A DNA stretch of 64,000 nucleotides, taken from NCBI GenBank assembly GCA_004379135.1, contig NBNI01000007.1, forward strand, positions 1,103,501 to 1,167,500. The letters are read 5' to 3'. A program made the position numbers and the translations under genes. Numbering within the stretch: position 1 is the stretch's first letter; each line of letters opens with the position of its first letter. A model generated the notes under the pieces. It made no database searches, was not told the origin of the DNA, and worked only from the letters and a program-made list of their open reading frames with translations. Positions 1 through 7,203 of this stretch are shown in pieces. The stretch is from Acidimicrobiales bacterium mtb01. Its GTDB lineage: Bacteria; Actinomycetota; Acidimicrobiia; Acidimicrobiales; Ilumatobacteraceae.

Positions 1-406
1 GCCATGCCTCAAGCTCCTGCTCGCTCGCCCACAGCCTCTCCTCGAGGTGCTCGACCGTGCCGTCCGACCGGTAGACGAAAACGAGGTCGAAGCGCGACGC
101 CACGATCTCCTCGACCGTCTCGTCGGCAAGGAGCAACTCGACCGGCCCGAGGCCGACTGCCAATGCGAGGACTCGATCGACGACGGACTGCTCCATCTCC
201 GGCGTGAGCCGAATGCCACCGCTACCCAGCCGATCCGCGTCGTGCCGTTGCAGCTCTGCACTCAGCACCTTGTACGCGAGCGCCTCCTGGCCAGAGCGCG
301 TGAGGGGAGGCTTGCCGGTCCGTACGCGTTCTGTCGCATCGGCTTCGAGAGCGTCCTGAACGGCACGCGTCGTCGTGGTCACGAGCAACAGGTCGGGCGC
401 CGTCAC
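1..406 (-). CDS. CpaF/TadA-type secretion ATPase, N-terminal part (runs off the window)
   Basis: Only the first 135 or so residues are in the window; the gene continues to the left. It starts with GTG at 406, which overlaps the stop of the upstream gene as GTGA. The protein contains GLGPVELLLADETVEEI at about residues 85-101, the typical N-terminal signature of CpaF/TadA ATPases, which are hexameric motors that power Tad/Flp pilus assembly or related type IV secretion at the inner membrane. The Walker motifs would lie outside the window. Position as last visible gene of an operon with a MinD/TadZ-like and a CpaB-like gene supports the call. The substrate of the machine cannot be told from here. 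Confidence 0.75.
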   Translation of the reverse strand, partial: MTAPDLLLVTTTTRAVQDALEADATERVRTGKPPLTRSGQEALAYKVLSAELQRHDADRLGSGGIRLTPEMEQSVVDRVLALAVGLGPVELLLADETVEEIVASRFDLVFVYRSDGTVEHLEERLWASEQELEAW

Positions 407-1170
407 GCGAACCGCCTCTCGCCGACGGTCGAGGATGAGACCGCCGCGGCAGGCGCGGAGGCAACAGCCGCGCCTGCGATCTCCGCCGAGATCTCGACGG
501 CCGACCGCCACAGCGGTGAACGACGGGCTCGACCAGGGGTGAGCGCTTGCCCCGCAAGATCCGGCAGAGCATCCGAGTCGGCCGCCGTCCACACGCTTGC
601 CGTACCGAAGAACTCGGCCAGCTCGCGGCTGCCATATGGCGCCTTTCCGACGACGAGCACGCCGACCGCCGAGGCGTGTTGCTGCAGCCAGGCGACCCGG
701 CGAGGCACCTGAAGCAGATCCTCAGACGCGGACCGAGAGACGACGACGGTGAGGTTCGACCACTCAGCGAGTGGGATCGTCGGCTTGGTCTGCGACAGGC
801 GTCCACCATCGACCAACCAGACCCGATCGTCGCCGGCGAGCCGAGCAGCCACCTGTCCGGCAGTGCCTGACCAGACTGAGCCCGCCTGCTCGGCGGATTC
901 GGGCCCAGGAACCAACCACAACCCCGGTGCCGCCATGCGTCCGTGTTCGCCGACAGCAACGGCGTCGCCGCTGCGACGCAACGAGGCGATGAACGACACG
1001 ACGCCCGGCTCCACACCGAGGCCGTACCTCGCACCGAGGACACCGCCGTCGACGTCAGCCTCGAGCACCGCGCGCTCACGGCCCAGATCCTCTGGCCACG
1101 CAGCCGCGAGCAGAAGACACCAGGAGGTGACCCCCGGAGCGCCTCGCACGGAGCTCAAAGTGACGATCAT
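403..1170 (-). CDS. MinD/ParA-like protein of the TadZ/CpaE type with degenerate P-loop
   Basis: A 255-residue protein. The ATG at 1170 is chosen because it overlaps the upstream stop as ATGA; a longer frame upstream would only shadow that gene. It opens with MIVTLSSVRGAPGVTSW, which has the place and shape of a deviant Walker A motif but lacks the signature and catalytic lysines, so ATP hydrolysis is doubtful. The pattern continues MinD-like, with VLEADVDGG and VWLVDGGRL strands. TadZ/CpaE proteins position pilus machinery at the pole. It sits between a CpaB-like and a CpaF-like gene with 4-nt overlaps on both sides, which argues for a Tad-like operon and translational coupling. Confidence 0.65.
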   Translation of the reverse strand: MIVTLSSVRGAPGVTSWCLLLAAAWPEDLGRERAVLEADVDGGVLGARYGLGVEPGVVSFIASLRRSGDAVAVGEHGRMAAPGLWLVPGPESAEQAGSVWSGTAGQVAARLAGDDRVWLVDGGRLSQTKPTIPLAEWSNLTVVVSRSASEDLLQVPRRVAWLQQHASAVGVLVVGKAPYGSRELAEFFGTASVWTAADSDALPDLAGQALTPGRARRSPLWRSAVEISAEIAGAAVASAPAAAVSSSTVGERRFA

Positions 1171-1880
1171 CCGTCTGCCCCAACGAGCGTGAGCCTGAGC
1201 CGACCATCCGACGCTGCTTGGGCGACCGCTGCCTGGACGTCCGCGGGGACGAGTACGGACACCCAGAGCTTCGTCGACGTGGAACCCGAGCCGACGCGCT
1301 CGACCGACCACACCGTGCCGGAGCCGAGCACCGACGCGACGGCCGCGTCGGCCGGCGCCGCCGACGTTCCTTTCACGACTCCAAGGAGATCGACCTGATC
1401 GCCGGCCGAGAGCCCCGAGGTTGGTGCGGCGCCCGCCTCGACCGACGCCCCAACGACCACGAACCCTGGCGGGATCACCTTCCCCTTCTCACTGAAGAGA
1501 TCGGTGTTCAGGACCGTGCCTGCGGGAATCGGACCGCGGGCGGCCCGCCCGATGATCAGATCCTGCTGGGACGGTTGAATCGCCCGAAGTCCGTCGGTTC
1601 GACCCATCTCCACCACGCGCAGGTCGGACGAATCGACCACCTCTCCAGGCGAGATGTCACGCGCAGCGACCATCACGCTCATGGTCTCGGACGTCGCGTT
1701 GAACACCCACGCAGCCATCAGCGCCGAGAGGCCGACGAGCAACATGCCGGCCAACACCCAGGAGGGCCTCTTGCGCTTCGGTGCCGAGAGCGAAACGACC
1801 GACGGTGTCGAGGACGGCTCGGCTACTTCACTCCGGGAGGCCTCGACACGGGCGCTCGGTCGTTGCATCGTGCGGGACAT
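1167..1880 (-). CDS. SAF-domain protein, CpaB/RcpC-like
   Basis: A 237-residue protein with one N-terminal membrane helix (about residues 40-60, VLAGMLLVGLSALMAAWVF) followed by an SAF domain beginning VMVAARDISPGEVVDSSDL, the standard opening of CpaB/RcpC proteins that sit in the periplasm with the pilus secretin or assembly complex. ATG 1880 overlaps the previous stop as ATGA and has GGAGGG about 6 nt upstream; an earlier ATG at 1916 would overlap the neighbouring gene by 37 nt. The cytoplasmic N-terminus is rich in Ser, Arg and Pro. Family assignment is good; the role in this organism is inferred from neighbours. Confidence 0.7.
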   Translation of the reverse strand: MSRTMQRPSARVEASRSEVAEPSSTPSVVSLSAPKRKRPSWVLAGMLLVGLSALMAAWVFNATSETMSVMVAARDISPGEVVDSSDLRVVEMGRTDGLRAIQPSQQDLIIGRAARGPIPAGTVLNTDLFSEKGKVIPPGFVVVGASVEAGAAPTSGLSAGDQVDLLGVVKGTSAAPADAAVASVLGSGTVWSVERVGSGSTSTKLWVSVLVPADVQAAVAQAASDGRLRLTLVGADG

Positions 1881-2734
1881 CAACACCCTCCCTGTTCGGG
1901 TCGTGGACCAGTGCACTCGACAAGGCCCTTCACCTCGGCGACAGCGAGCGGCGATGTCGTTGTCGTCGTGAACGGCTCAAGCGCGCCGCCGGCGCCGGTC
2001 GACGACGTCCAACTGATCCCCCACGTGATCGACAGCGATGTCGTGAAGTGGTAGCCGTCCACCTTCGACGTGGACGAGGCGTTGACGTAGGTGTACGAGC
2101 ACGCACCCGGCGATGCAGCGTCGTACACGGCAACCGGATCCGTGCCGGAACAGATGACGACGCCCGGATTCGCCGGATCACCTGGATCAAACGACAACGA
2201 CGTCGGTCTCGCCGTCACGGTTGCCCAGATCGGCCCGACCGACGCCGTGACCGACACGGGTTGCCAGGAGTTTCCTCCGGCACGGAAGTCGAGCGGAGTC
2301 TGCACATACGCCCAGCCGAACTCGGGGTCGAGCATCTCGAAGACGGGCACTGGCTTCGGCAGGGAGCGCTCTCGAAGCTGTTCGAGCAGCTGTGGAAGGA
2401 TGTCGGCGGGCTGCACCTCCGGGACATCGACCCACGCGACCTCGCCATTGCAGGTCCTCTGCCAGAGATGGTGGGTGACGCCGTCCACGACCCGCGGCCA
2501 AGTGACCGAGCCCAGATCCGGGACACCGACAGTGATCCCGTCCTTCAACTCCCACGAGCAGCCGCCGCTCGAAGTGGTGCTGCCCGGCGTGCTGTACGAG
2601 ACCTGAGCCTGGATCACGTCAGCGTCTTGCCCACCGCTCCCCTGGCCGGACCCATCGCCAGGCCCAGCAAGCGCAGAGGGCGCTGGCAGCAAGCAGGTCG
2701 CAGCCATGATCGCCACGATCAGCCGGCGGGACAC
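1880..2734 (-). CDS. Secreted protein of unknown function in the Tad-like operon
   Basis: A 284-residue protein with a clear signal peptide (RRLIVAIMAATCLLPAPSALAG, written here only in part: RR, hydrophobic core, ALAG cleavage site). The mature part is rich in Ser, Thr, Gly and Pro and has several cysteines (CSWELKDG, RTCNGEV, VVICSGTD, GACSYTYV, and a C-terminal cysteine), suggesting disulfide-stabilised export. I do not recognise a catalytic domain. GTG 2734 is preferred over ATG 2707 because it supplies the positively charged n-region; it overlaps the upstream gene by 16 nt. It ends in an ATGA overlap with the SAF gene, so it is probably an accessory or minor surface component of the same machine. 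Confidence 0.6.
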   Translation of the reverse strand: MSRRLIVAIMAATCLLPAPSALAGPGDGSGQGSGGQDADVIQAQVSYSTPGSTTSSGGCSWELKDGITVGVPDLGSVTWPRVVDGVTHHLWQRTCNGEVAWVDVPEVQPADILPQLLEQLRERSLPKPVPVFEMLDPEFGWAYVQTPLDFRAGGNSWQPVSVTASVGPIWATVTARPTSLSFDPGDPANPGVVICSGTDPVAVYDAASPGACSYTYVNASSTSKVDGYHFTTSLSITWGISWTSSTGAGGALEPFTTTTTSPLAVAEVKGLVECTGPRPEQGGC

Positions 2735-3396
2735 ACGTCGCTCGATTCAGTCGGTCCAACTGCCGGTGCGTCGTATGCGCGCCACCTCCCGTCTGGGTCG
2801 AGCCGCATGTCCCAAGCGGAGCGACCCGAGGTGTACGAGTCATCGATGATCACGTCAGCGCCGCCAGGGCCCGCACCGGGATTGACGAGGTCGCTGCCAT
2901 CGGCGATGCACACGGTCGCCGAGGCCGTTCTGCCGTCAGGGTTCAGGGTCACCGCCTCGATCACGTACCTGAACTGATCCCTGTTACGAACGGTGTAGCC
3001 GGCTCCGTTCCATTCGCTCACGCGGGCAACGTTGCGTTCGAGGAGCGCGCCAGCTCGCGCGACATCGAGCGTGGATGGGTCGCACCGAGGCATGGCGACC
3101 AGACAGTCGGAGAAGGTCTGCTGCGCCAGTGCGATCGCAGCCCGTACGTCCGCCTCGGGAGACGCCGGAGGCTCGCTCGTCGTCGTGGACGTTGTCGACG
3201 TCGAGGTCGATGTGATCGACGATGTCGAATTCGACGTCGAACTGCTTGTCGTCGTGACGATGCTCGGTGCGGTGACGCTCGGGGTGCTCGGCGACGAATC
3301 GGAGCCGTCGGCGCACGCGACTACGCCGATGGCAAGGAGCAGGAGCGCCGTCGTGCCAATCACACGACGACCTACCGCACGGTCAACACCCCACAT
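2719..3396 (-). CDS. Lipoprotein with Ser/Thr-rich linker, first gene of the Tad-like operon
   Basis: A 225-residue protein. The ATG at 3396 has GAGGA 7-8 nt upstream and gives a good lipoprotein signal: VGRRVIGTTALLLLAIGVVAC, with the lipid-bearing cysteine in VVAC. After it comes a long low-complexity Ser/Thr linker (about residues 35-75), then a folded domain (about 80-225) containing AAIALAQQTFSDCLVAMPRC and SAWDMRLDPDGRWRAYD, reminiscent of small extracytoplasmic NTF2-like or lipoprotein domains; I cannot name the family with certainty. It leads the leftward operon and lies directly behind the promoter at 3446-3474. Confidence 0.6.
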   Translation of the reverse strand: MWGVDRAVGRRVIGTTALLLLAIGVVACADGSDSSPSTPSVTAPSIVTTTSSSTSNSTSSITSTSTSTTSTTTSEPPASPEADVRAAIALAQQTFSDCLVAMPRCDPSTLDVARAGALLERNVARVSEWNGAGYTVRNRDQFRYVIEAVTLNPDGRTASATVCIADGSDLVNPGAGPGGADVIIDDSYTSGRSAWDMRLDPDGRWRAYDAPAVGPTESSDVCPAG

Positions 3397-3445
3397 CGGA
3401 CTGTCCTCGGCATAACTGCTCCGATCAACCCGCCCGTAGGACGAA

Positions 3446-3474
3446 ACGCTAAACGAGCGCGTGCGCTCGCGCAA
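3446..3474 (-). promoter_or_regulatory. Promoter with palindromic operator-like spacer, upstream of the Tad-like operon
   Basis: Reading leftwards: a -35-like TTGCGC (3469-3474), a 17-nt spacer, and a -10-like TAGCGT (3446-3451). The spacer contains the perfect inverted repeat CGAGCGC-GT-GCGCTCG (3454-3469). The start codon is at 3396, giving a leader of about 45 nt with a GAGGA ribosome site. A palindrome between the two promoter boxes is a classical place for a repressor or a MerR-type activator; which protein binds is unknown. Confidence 0.5.
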
Positions 3475-3737
3475 TGGGTGCCGTCGGCGAGACATGGTCA
3501 ACCTCCCGAGCACGTTTGGCTCGATGCAGCTCTGGCCGCGTCGAGATGTGTCACAGGAGAGACCGTCAGCGCCGCCAGGGATCTCTCGAACCATGCGCAG
3601 CGGCGCAATACGAATGATAGCCCTGCGTCCAGCCTCCGTGTCCACGACCTCCAACGGACAGGGATTGGCTGCGGAGGTTGAACGACCTGATCCTGTTGCC
3701 GGGCCAAGTCGGGCGGGACCTGTCGACGTGGAGTGGG
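3475..3737. other. Intergenic stretch without a recognisable gene
   Basis: With the promoter region this makes a 341-nt gap between the Tad-like operon and the helicase gene. I see no frame with convincing protein-like composition, no tRNA and no good terminator. I looked here for a copy of the tRNA-Leu 3' end that might mark the left end of the integrated element and found none. Confidence 0.5.
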
Positions 3738-6700
3738 TCAGTCTCCAGAGGTCAACGCAGCGAACACGTTCTGCACTTCAACCGCGACGGTGTCCGGCTC
3801 ACGAAGACACCGCCATGCTGGCACTCTCAGCACCGTCCACCCGAGCGAGCTCAACACCCCGTCACGCGTGACGTCACGACGACGCTGACGGCCCCGTTCA
3901 TCAAGGTGTTGCTCACCATCGACCTCGACGTTGAGTCGATGGCCGTCTCTCAAGAGAGCGAAGTCGAGCTCGAATCCCTCTTCGACGGGCTTCACCAACG
4001 GCGCCAAGCCCGCGTCGTGGAGAGCGTCGAGAAGCCTTCGCTCTGACTCGCTGTGTACCTTCCACGAAGCTGTCGCCGGCTCAAGGCCTTCCATGGCGGC
4101 CCGGCGAAGCGAGGTCAGTGTCGGCAGGTCGAACTCCGCCGCCGCGGAGGGATGCCCGAGAACGAGCAGGTGCTGGCGCGCTCGACTGGCCGCGACGTTG
4201 ATCAGGTTGCGTTGGTCCTCCACCCACTTCGCACTTCTCGGGGCAATGCCGGGGGCGACAACCGAACTGAAGATGATGACGTCTCGCTCGCCCCCTTGGA
4301 AGCGGTGGGCGGTTGCGGCGGTGAAGTCGACTGACGCAAGCACCTCATCCGTGAATCGGCGGCGCGCAAGGTTTCGCACCAGCTCGGCCTGAGCGGCAAA
4401 GGGGGTCACCACTCCCACGCTGCGGCTCGAGCCGATCAGCGATTCCAGCTGATCGACCACTGTGGCAGCTTCCAACGGGTTACGGGTGCTGCCGCTCGGA
4501 CCTCTCTCGGCAGCGCCGCGAATGTCGAGCCAGAACAGCCCTCTCTGCCCATCGAGCATCGATTCGATGTTGGTGAGCACCGTCAGGAGCCCGCCATAGA
4601 AGCTCGCATTGAACCAGCGAGCAATCAGTGGATGACACCTGTAGTGCTCGTCGAGCAGCCACAACCGTTCGGGACCCACGATGTGCTCGAATGCAAGAAA
4701 CGCCGAGCCCGACCCGAAGTCGCGCCCCGTCTTGGCCAGCTCGTCCGGATCGTGGCCGCTCGAGAGTGCAACATCCCGCAGCGTCCTGCGGTCGATTCGG
4801 ACGATCGGGGTGAGTTGGTTCGGGTCTCCAACCACGACCAGCCGTCGTGCTCGGTACGCGAGCGGCAACGCCTCGGCCAACGTGCATTGGGCGGCCTCAT
4901 CGATGATGACTTGGTCGAACAAAGCAGGCTGCAGTGGGAAGTTCGGCTTCATCGAGAGTGCTGTGCACCCCCATCCCCGGGTTCCTCGCAACGCACTCGC
5001 CATCGCAGCCGCAACTCCACGACCACCCTGGCGACCGGCACCAAGACCCGAAACGGCGGCGCGCTGCGACGCGAGCGCCGATCGGACCGTTGCTGTGACA
5101 GCGGCAGAGCTGGCTTGCTGCCAACGAGAGTCAGCATCCTGAATTGCCTGCGGAACATCACCCAGCTTGAGCTCCAGGGCTTGTCGATCCGTCTGGACGA
5201 CTTCGAACTGAACGGATGTCTCAGCCCAGGACAGGAGGTCGTCGAAGGATGCGCCCGCCACGGTCTGCAGCTGCTTCATGAGCTTGCGCTTCTTGCGTTT
5301 GCGGAACAGCAGGGCCCTCGCTGCCTTCCTCGCCAATGGATGAACGGCGGCGGCATCGGGCGGCGCACTGGGGGGAGGCACCCACAACCGGCGCCGCAGT
5401 TCACCCTCACGTGAAGCGAGATCGGCGAGCGCGCACTCAAGCTCTCGGTACGTCGACAGCTCCGCATGCAAGCGAGCCCTGTCGCGATAGGCGACCGACC
5501 AGTCGGCACGACAGGTAGCTTCGACGGTCGGCGAGGGTGTGTCTCGAGTGGCATCTTCGAGGAGCGACGACACCCTTGATGGGAGCTGAACCCGCTGGTT
5601 CTGGTTTCCGGTCCGCAAGAGGAGACCCGGATGGGTCTGATGCGCTCGCTCGACGGCAACGTCGACGGCAGCGTTGTTCGTGGAGGCCAGGAGTGAGGTC
5701 TCGCCGTTCATCCACGCGGTCGTCACCGCCGCTACAACGAACTGACTCTTTCCTGTACCTGGCGGGCCTGTCACGACCGTCACCGATGAGCCCTGCGCCG
5801 CTGCGAGTGCCTGTTCCTGCGTGTCGGACAAAGGCAGGGGGCTTGCAAGGGTGTTGGCTCCGGGGCCCGAGTGGACCACGAGCGTCGCGTCGACGAGTCC
5901 GGCTGCAGCCGTTGTTGGCCAGTCCGTGCGACCTTCCAGCTCGGTGAGCTCTTGCAGCAGCGACCGCGTGATCGCTGAGTTCTCCGCACGGACGACGACG
6001 GCGACGTTGTAGAGCCCCGGGGTGTTGCCAAGGTGCGTCGACAAGCTCCGAGGATTGAGCTCGTGCTGGCCCTCGCCGACCGCGGCCGCAGCCGCGTCCA
6101 GGACCGCGGCCAGCATGTCCGTTCGCTCGGCCTCCTGGGTCGATTCAAACGCGAACGCCAGTGCCTCAACGTCCTCCGGAGCGAAGCATTGGTCGCCCAA
6201 GACGGACGGGTTCAGCGTCGCACTCTCGGTCACCGCGAGCGACTGGTCATCGGTCTGCTCGAGCTCGGTCACGAGCAGCGGCGCCAGACGCGTGACACCA
6301 TTGCGATCGACGACAACGACCGTTGGCCAGCCGTACTGGAGCACTTCGCCCGGCTGAAGGTGTTGAGCAATCTCCTGCAGGCGGGCGGACATCGGCAGCG
6401 ACTCGCGAGTGCCAGCGACGATCTCCTCGACGGGGACGTCGAGCGGCATCCATCGCTTGGTGTCCGCAAAGTCAGCCAGCCCGTCGGCCGCCTGGAGGGC
6501 AACGCACCGTTTCAGGTAACGAACCAGACGGACCCACGCATCTTGATTTGACGGGGGTGGTGCGGCCGGTGACTGCACGCGAGCGCCCGGAACGGCGCGG
6601 CAGGATCCGCACACGAGCCCCTTCGTGGACGGCGACCACCACGCGGGCGCGCCGGCCAGAACCTGCCCCTGACACTGGAGGCAGCGGCCGCCCCACTTGG

Positions 6701-6749
6701 TCTGCGAGAGAGGCTTCAGATCGTTGGGGACGGCAACAATGAGGCCCAA
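3738..6749 (-). CDS. SF1 helicase fused to a C-terminal PD-(D/E)XK-type nuclease domain
   Basis: About 1003 residues. The N-terminus has a zinc-ribbon pattern (CLQC ... CGSC, about residues 24-54). The helicase core is the Upf1/DNA2-like SF1 type: motif I GPPGTGKS (about 327), motif II IDEAAQ (about 612), motif III VGDPNQLTP, then DEHYRCHP, TAHRFQGGERD and NVAASRAR. A basic helical insertion (RKRKKRKLMKQL) separates motifs I and II. The last 110 residues form a nuclease-like domain of the DUF559/Vsr sort with SESERRLLDAL, ELDFAL and NVEVDGEQH as likely active-site strands. The start is uncertain: no ATG or GTG is available after the preceding gene, so TTG 6749 is proposed. Fusions of this kind are common in phage defence and repair; role here is inferred. 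Confidence 0.75.
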   Translation of the reverse strand: MGLIVAVPNDLKPLSQTKWGGRCLQCQGQVLAGAPAWWSPSTKGLVCGSCRAVPGARVQSPAAPPPSNQDAWVRLVRYLKRCVALQAADGLADFADTKRWMPLDVPVEEIVAGTRESLPMSARLQEIAQHLQPGEVLQYGWPTVVVVDRNGVTRLAPLLVTELEQTDDQSLAVTESATLNPSVLGDQCFAPEDVEALAFAFESTQEAERTDMLAAVLDAAAAAVGEGQHELNPRSLSTHLGNTPGLYNVAVVVRAENSAITRSLLQELTELEGRTDWPTTAAAGLVDATLVVHSGPGANTLASPLPLSDTQEQALAAAQGSSVTVVTGPPGTGKSQFVVAAVTTAWMNGETSLLASTNNAAVDVAVERAHQTHPGLLLRTGNQNQRVQLPSRVSSLLEDATRDTPSPTVEATCRADWSVAYRDRARLHAELSTYRELECALADLASREGELRRRLWVPPPSAPPDAAAVHPLARKAARALLFRKRKKRKLMKQLQTVAGASFDDLLSWAETSVQFEVVQTDRQALELKLGDVPQAIQDADSRWQQASSAAVTATVRSALASQRAAVSGLGAGRQGGRGVAAAMASALRGTRGWGCTALSMKPNFPLQPALFDQVIIDEAAQCTLAEALPLAYRARRLVVVGDPNQLTPIVRIDRRTLRDVALSSGHDPDELAKTGRDFGSGSAFLAFEHIVGPERLWLLDEHYRCHPLIARWFNASFYGGLLTVLTNIESMLDGQRGLFWLDIRGAAERGPSGSTRNPLEAATVVDQLESLIGSSRSVGVVTPFAAQAELVRNLARRRFTDEVLASVDFTAATAHRFQGGERDVIIFSSVVAPGIAPRSAKWVEDQRNLINVAASRARQHLLVLGHPSAAAEFDLPTLTSLRRAAMEGLEPATASWKVHSESERRLLDALHDAGLAPLVKPVEEGFELDFALLRDGHRLNVEVDGEQHLDERGRQRRRDVTRDGVLSSLGWTVLRVPAWRCLREPDTVAVEVQNVFAALTSGD

Positions 6750-6823
6750 CCTACTTCGGCAGCAAGATTGGTCAGCTGACTTGTCTGCGACCTGGCGCTG
6801 GCCAATGGATTGACCGCCTGCTT

Positions 6824-7072
6824 CTAAGCGGGCACGGGAGGTCGCAGCACCACGAGCTCCCCGGTGGTCACCAAGTGGAGCAACGCGAAGCGAGGGACCC
6901 TCAGACAGGAGCCGACACGAAGCACTGGTAGTCCTGCCGTACCACCGCCCTCCAAGTAGAGCGTCGCTAGCTCGTACGCCGTGGATCGCGCGATCCGCAG
7001 GACCGCGGCCGCTTCCTCCACCTTGAGCATCATCGGCAAGCCGACCCACTCGTCGTCCATCGACTCGCTCAC
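6824..7072 (-). CDS. Small excisionase/MerR-like DNA-binding protein
   Basis: An 82-residue protein. GTG 7072 is chosen because a near-perfect AGGAGGT lies 4 nt upstream; earlier starts lack this. The core reads MMLKVEEAAAVLRIARSTAY, a winged-helix pattern typical of excisionase-family (Xis/MerR-like) proteins, followed by a beta-hairpin part with LPVLRVGSCLRVPR. It could serve as the recombination directionality factor for the integrase 2 kb away or as a transcription regulator of the helicase gene, which follows after 74 nt on the same strand. The two roles are not exclusive. Confidence 0.65.
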   Translation of the reverse strand: MSESMDDEWVGLPMMLKVEEAAAVLRIARSTAYELATLYLEGGGTAGLPVLRVGSCLRVPRFALLHLVTTGELVVLRPPVPA

Positions 7073-7191
7073 GGTGACCTCCTCTTGATGCCCGAAGCGC
7101 TGAACGTTCCGTACTCGACAACGGTCATGGATCGGAGTCTTTGGATGACTGCCGCCTCGCCCGTCGTCGTTCTCGTCGTTGCAGGCGTCGC

Positions 7192-7197
7192 TAGGTT
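7192..7197 (+). promoter_or_regulatory. -10 box (TAGGTT) for the RNAAQH protein gene
   Basis: TAGGTT ends 6 nt before GTG 7204. This spacing recurs through the window and implies a leaderless mRNA, which also supports the GTG as the true start. Confidence 0.5.
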
Positions 7198-7203
7198 GAT
7201 CTG

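Noticed and set aside
3960-3985. GAGCTCGAATCCCTC as a second copy of the tRNA-Leu T-arm (attachment site)
   Set aside because: The match is short and imperfect and lies inside the conserved nuclease domain of the helicase gene.
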